64,000 nt of DNA from Microbacterium sp. MYb45 (GTDB lineage: Bacteria; Actinomycetota; Actinomycetes; Actinomycetales; Microbacteriaceae): the NCBI RefSeq assembly GCF_002979655.1, contig NZ_PCPG01000014.1:33250-97249 (forward strand). Direction: 5' to 3'. Below, one piece after another: positions 63,831-64,000 of the stretch. A model generated the notes under the pieces. The model worked only from the letters and a program-made list of their open reading frames with translations, did no database searches and was not told the DNA's origin. The translations under genes were made by a program, and so were the position numbers. Each line of letters begins with the position of its first letter. The stretch's first letter is position 1.

Positions 63831-64000
63831 TCATGCTCTGAGCGCGGTCGAGCGGCAGGCCGCAGGTGCGGGCCGTGGCGTCGCAGATCGTGGTGTCGGG
63901 GGTTGTGGGGTGCGCCAGCGTCGGGTGGGGTCCCACCAGGCGGGTCCGCGGACGTGGGGTGTGCCGTGGCGCATGCGGATCTCCCATCCGGAGGTGTCGA
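63831..64000 (-). CDS. HNH endonuclease/DUF222-type protein, C-terminal fragment at the window edge
   Basis: The last 55 residues of a frame that is open to the window end. It reads DTSGWEIRMRHGTPHVRG, then PAWWDPTRRWR, followed by a Pro/Arg/Thr-rich tail and a stop at 63831-63833. WDP-T-x-x-WR near the C-terminus fits the tail of DUF222/HNH endonuclease-like proteins abundant in Microbacteriaceae and Micrococcales. The rest of the gene is outside. The gap 63707-63830 to the ROK gene holds no recognisable feature. Confidence 0.6.
   Translation of the reverse strand, partial: DTSGWEIRMRHGTPHVRGPAWWDPTRRWRTPQPPTPRSATPRPAPAACRSTALRA

Overview
The window looks like a chromosomal segment of a high-G+C actinobacterium, most likely a Microbacteriaceae member close to Microbacterium. 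The basis is dense high-G+C coding, frequent GTG starts, 4-base ATGA/GTGA gene overlaps, actinobacterial ClpC, RadA and HspR/Hsp20 types, and a truncated DUF222/HNH-type reading frame at the right edge. I see no tRNA, rRNA, CRISPR array, prophage or insertion sequence.

Layout. (1) 1-14 kb: molybdenum and nitrate respiration: a partial moeB, an HTH-TOBE protein with modABC, and on the minus strand narK-narGHJI-narK-moaA. (2) 14-20.7 kb: the cytochrome bd operon cydABDC behind a cysteine-containing winged-helix regulator. Together these form a low-oxygen/nitrate respiration module: molybdate uptake, cofactor synthesis, nitrate/nitrite transport, nitrate reductase and a high-affinity oxidase. 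(3) 20.8-37.7 kb: mostly housekeeping: radA, an SseB-like gene, an anchored exported protein, an acetyltransferase and clpC; then a four-gene operon of three DUF2975-like membrane proteins plus a small HTH protein; then a dicarboxylate symporter, a Na+/H+ antiporter, a HspR/Hsp20 pair, a flavin-dependent oxidoreductase, pheA and pgm. (4) 37.8-41.6 kb: a lower-G+C five-gene cassette encoding a small secreted peptide, a lipoprotein, a peptidoglycan-binding adaptor, an ABC ATPase and a MacB/FtsX-like permease. It is bounded on its left by a strong terminator. (5) 41.6-63.7 kb: sugar catabolism in three blocks: a LacI-controlled operon with a DUF993 aldolase-like protein, two sugar isomerases, a Gfo/Idh dehydrogenase and glycerate kinase; a ROK-controlled operon with a sulfatase, an ABC sugar importer and two dehydrogenases; and LacI-galTKE followed by a GPH transporter, a YdjC/ChbG deacetylase and a ROK regulator.

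The strongest candidates for something undescribed are the secreted-peptide/ABC cassette (37817-41554), the triplicated 'TEGLV'-ended membrane-protein operon with a 17-base-arm operator over its promoter (26931-29274), and the DUF993/isomerase/glycerate kinase pathway (41586-47873). All family assignments come from reading translated motifs. No database search was run.
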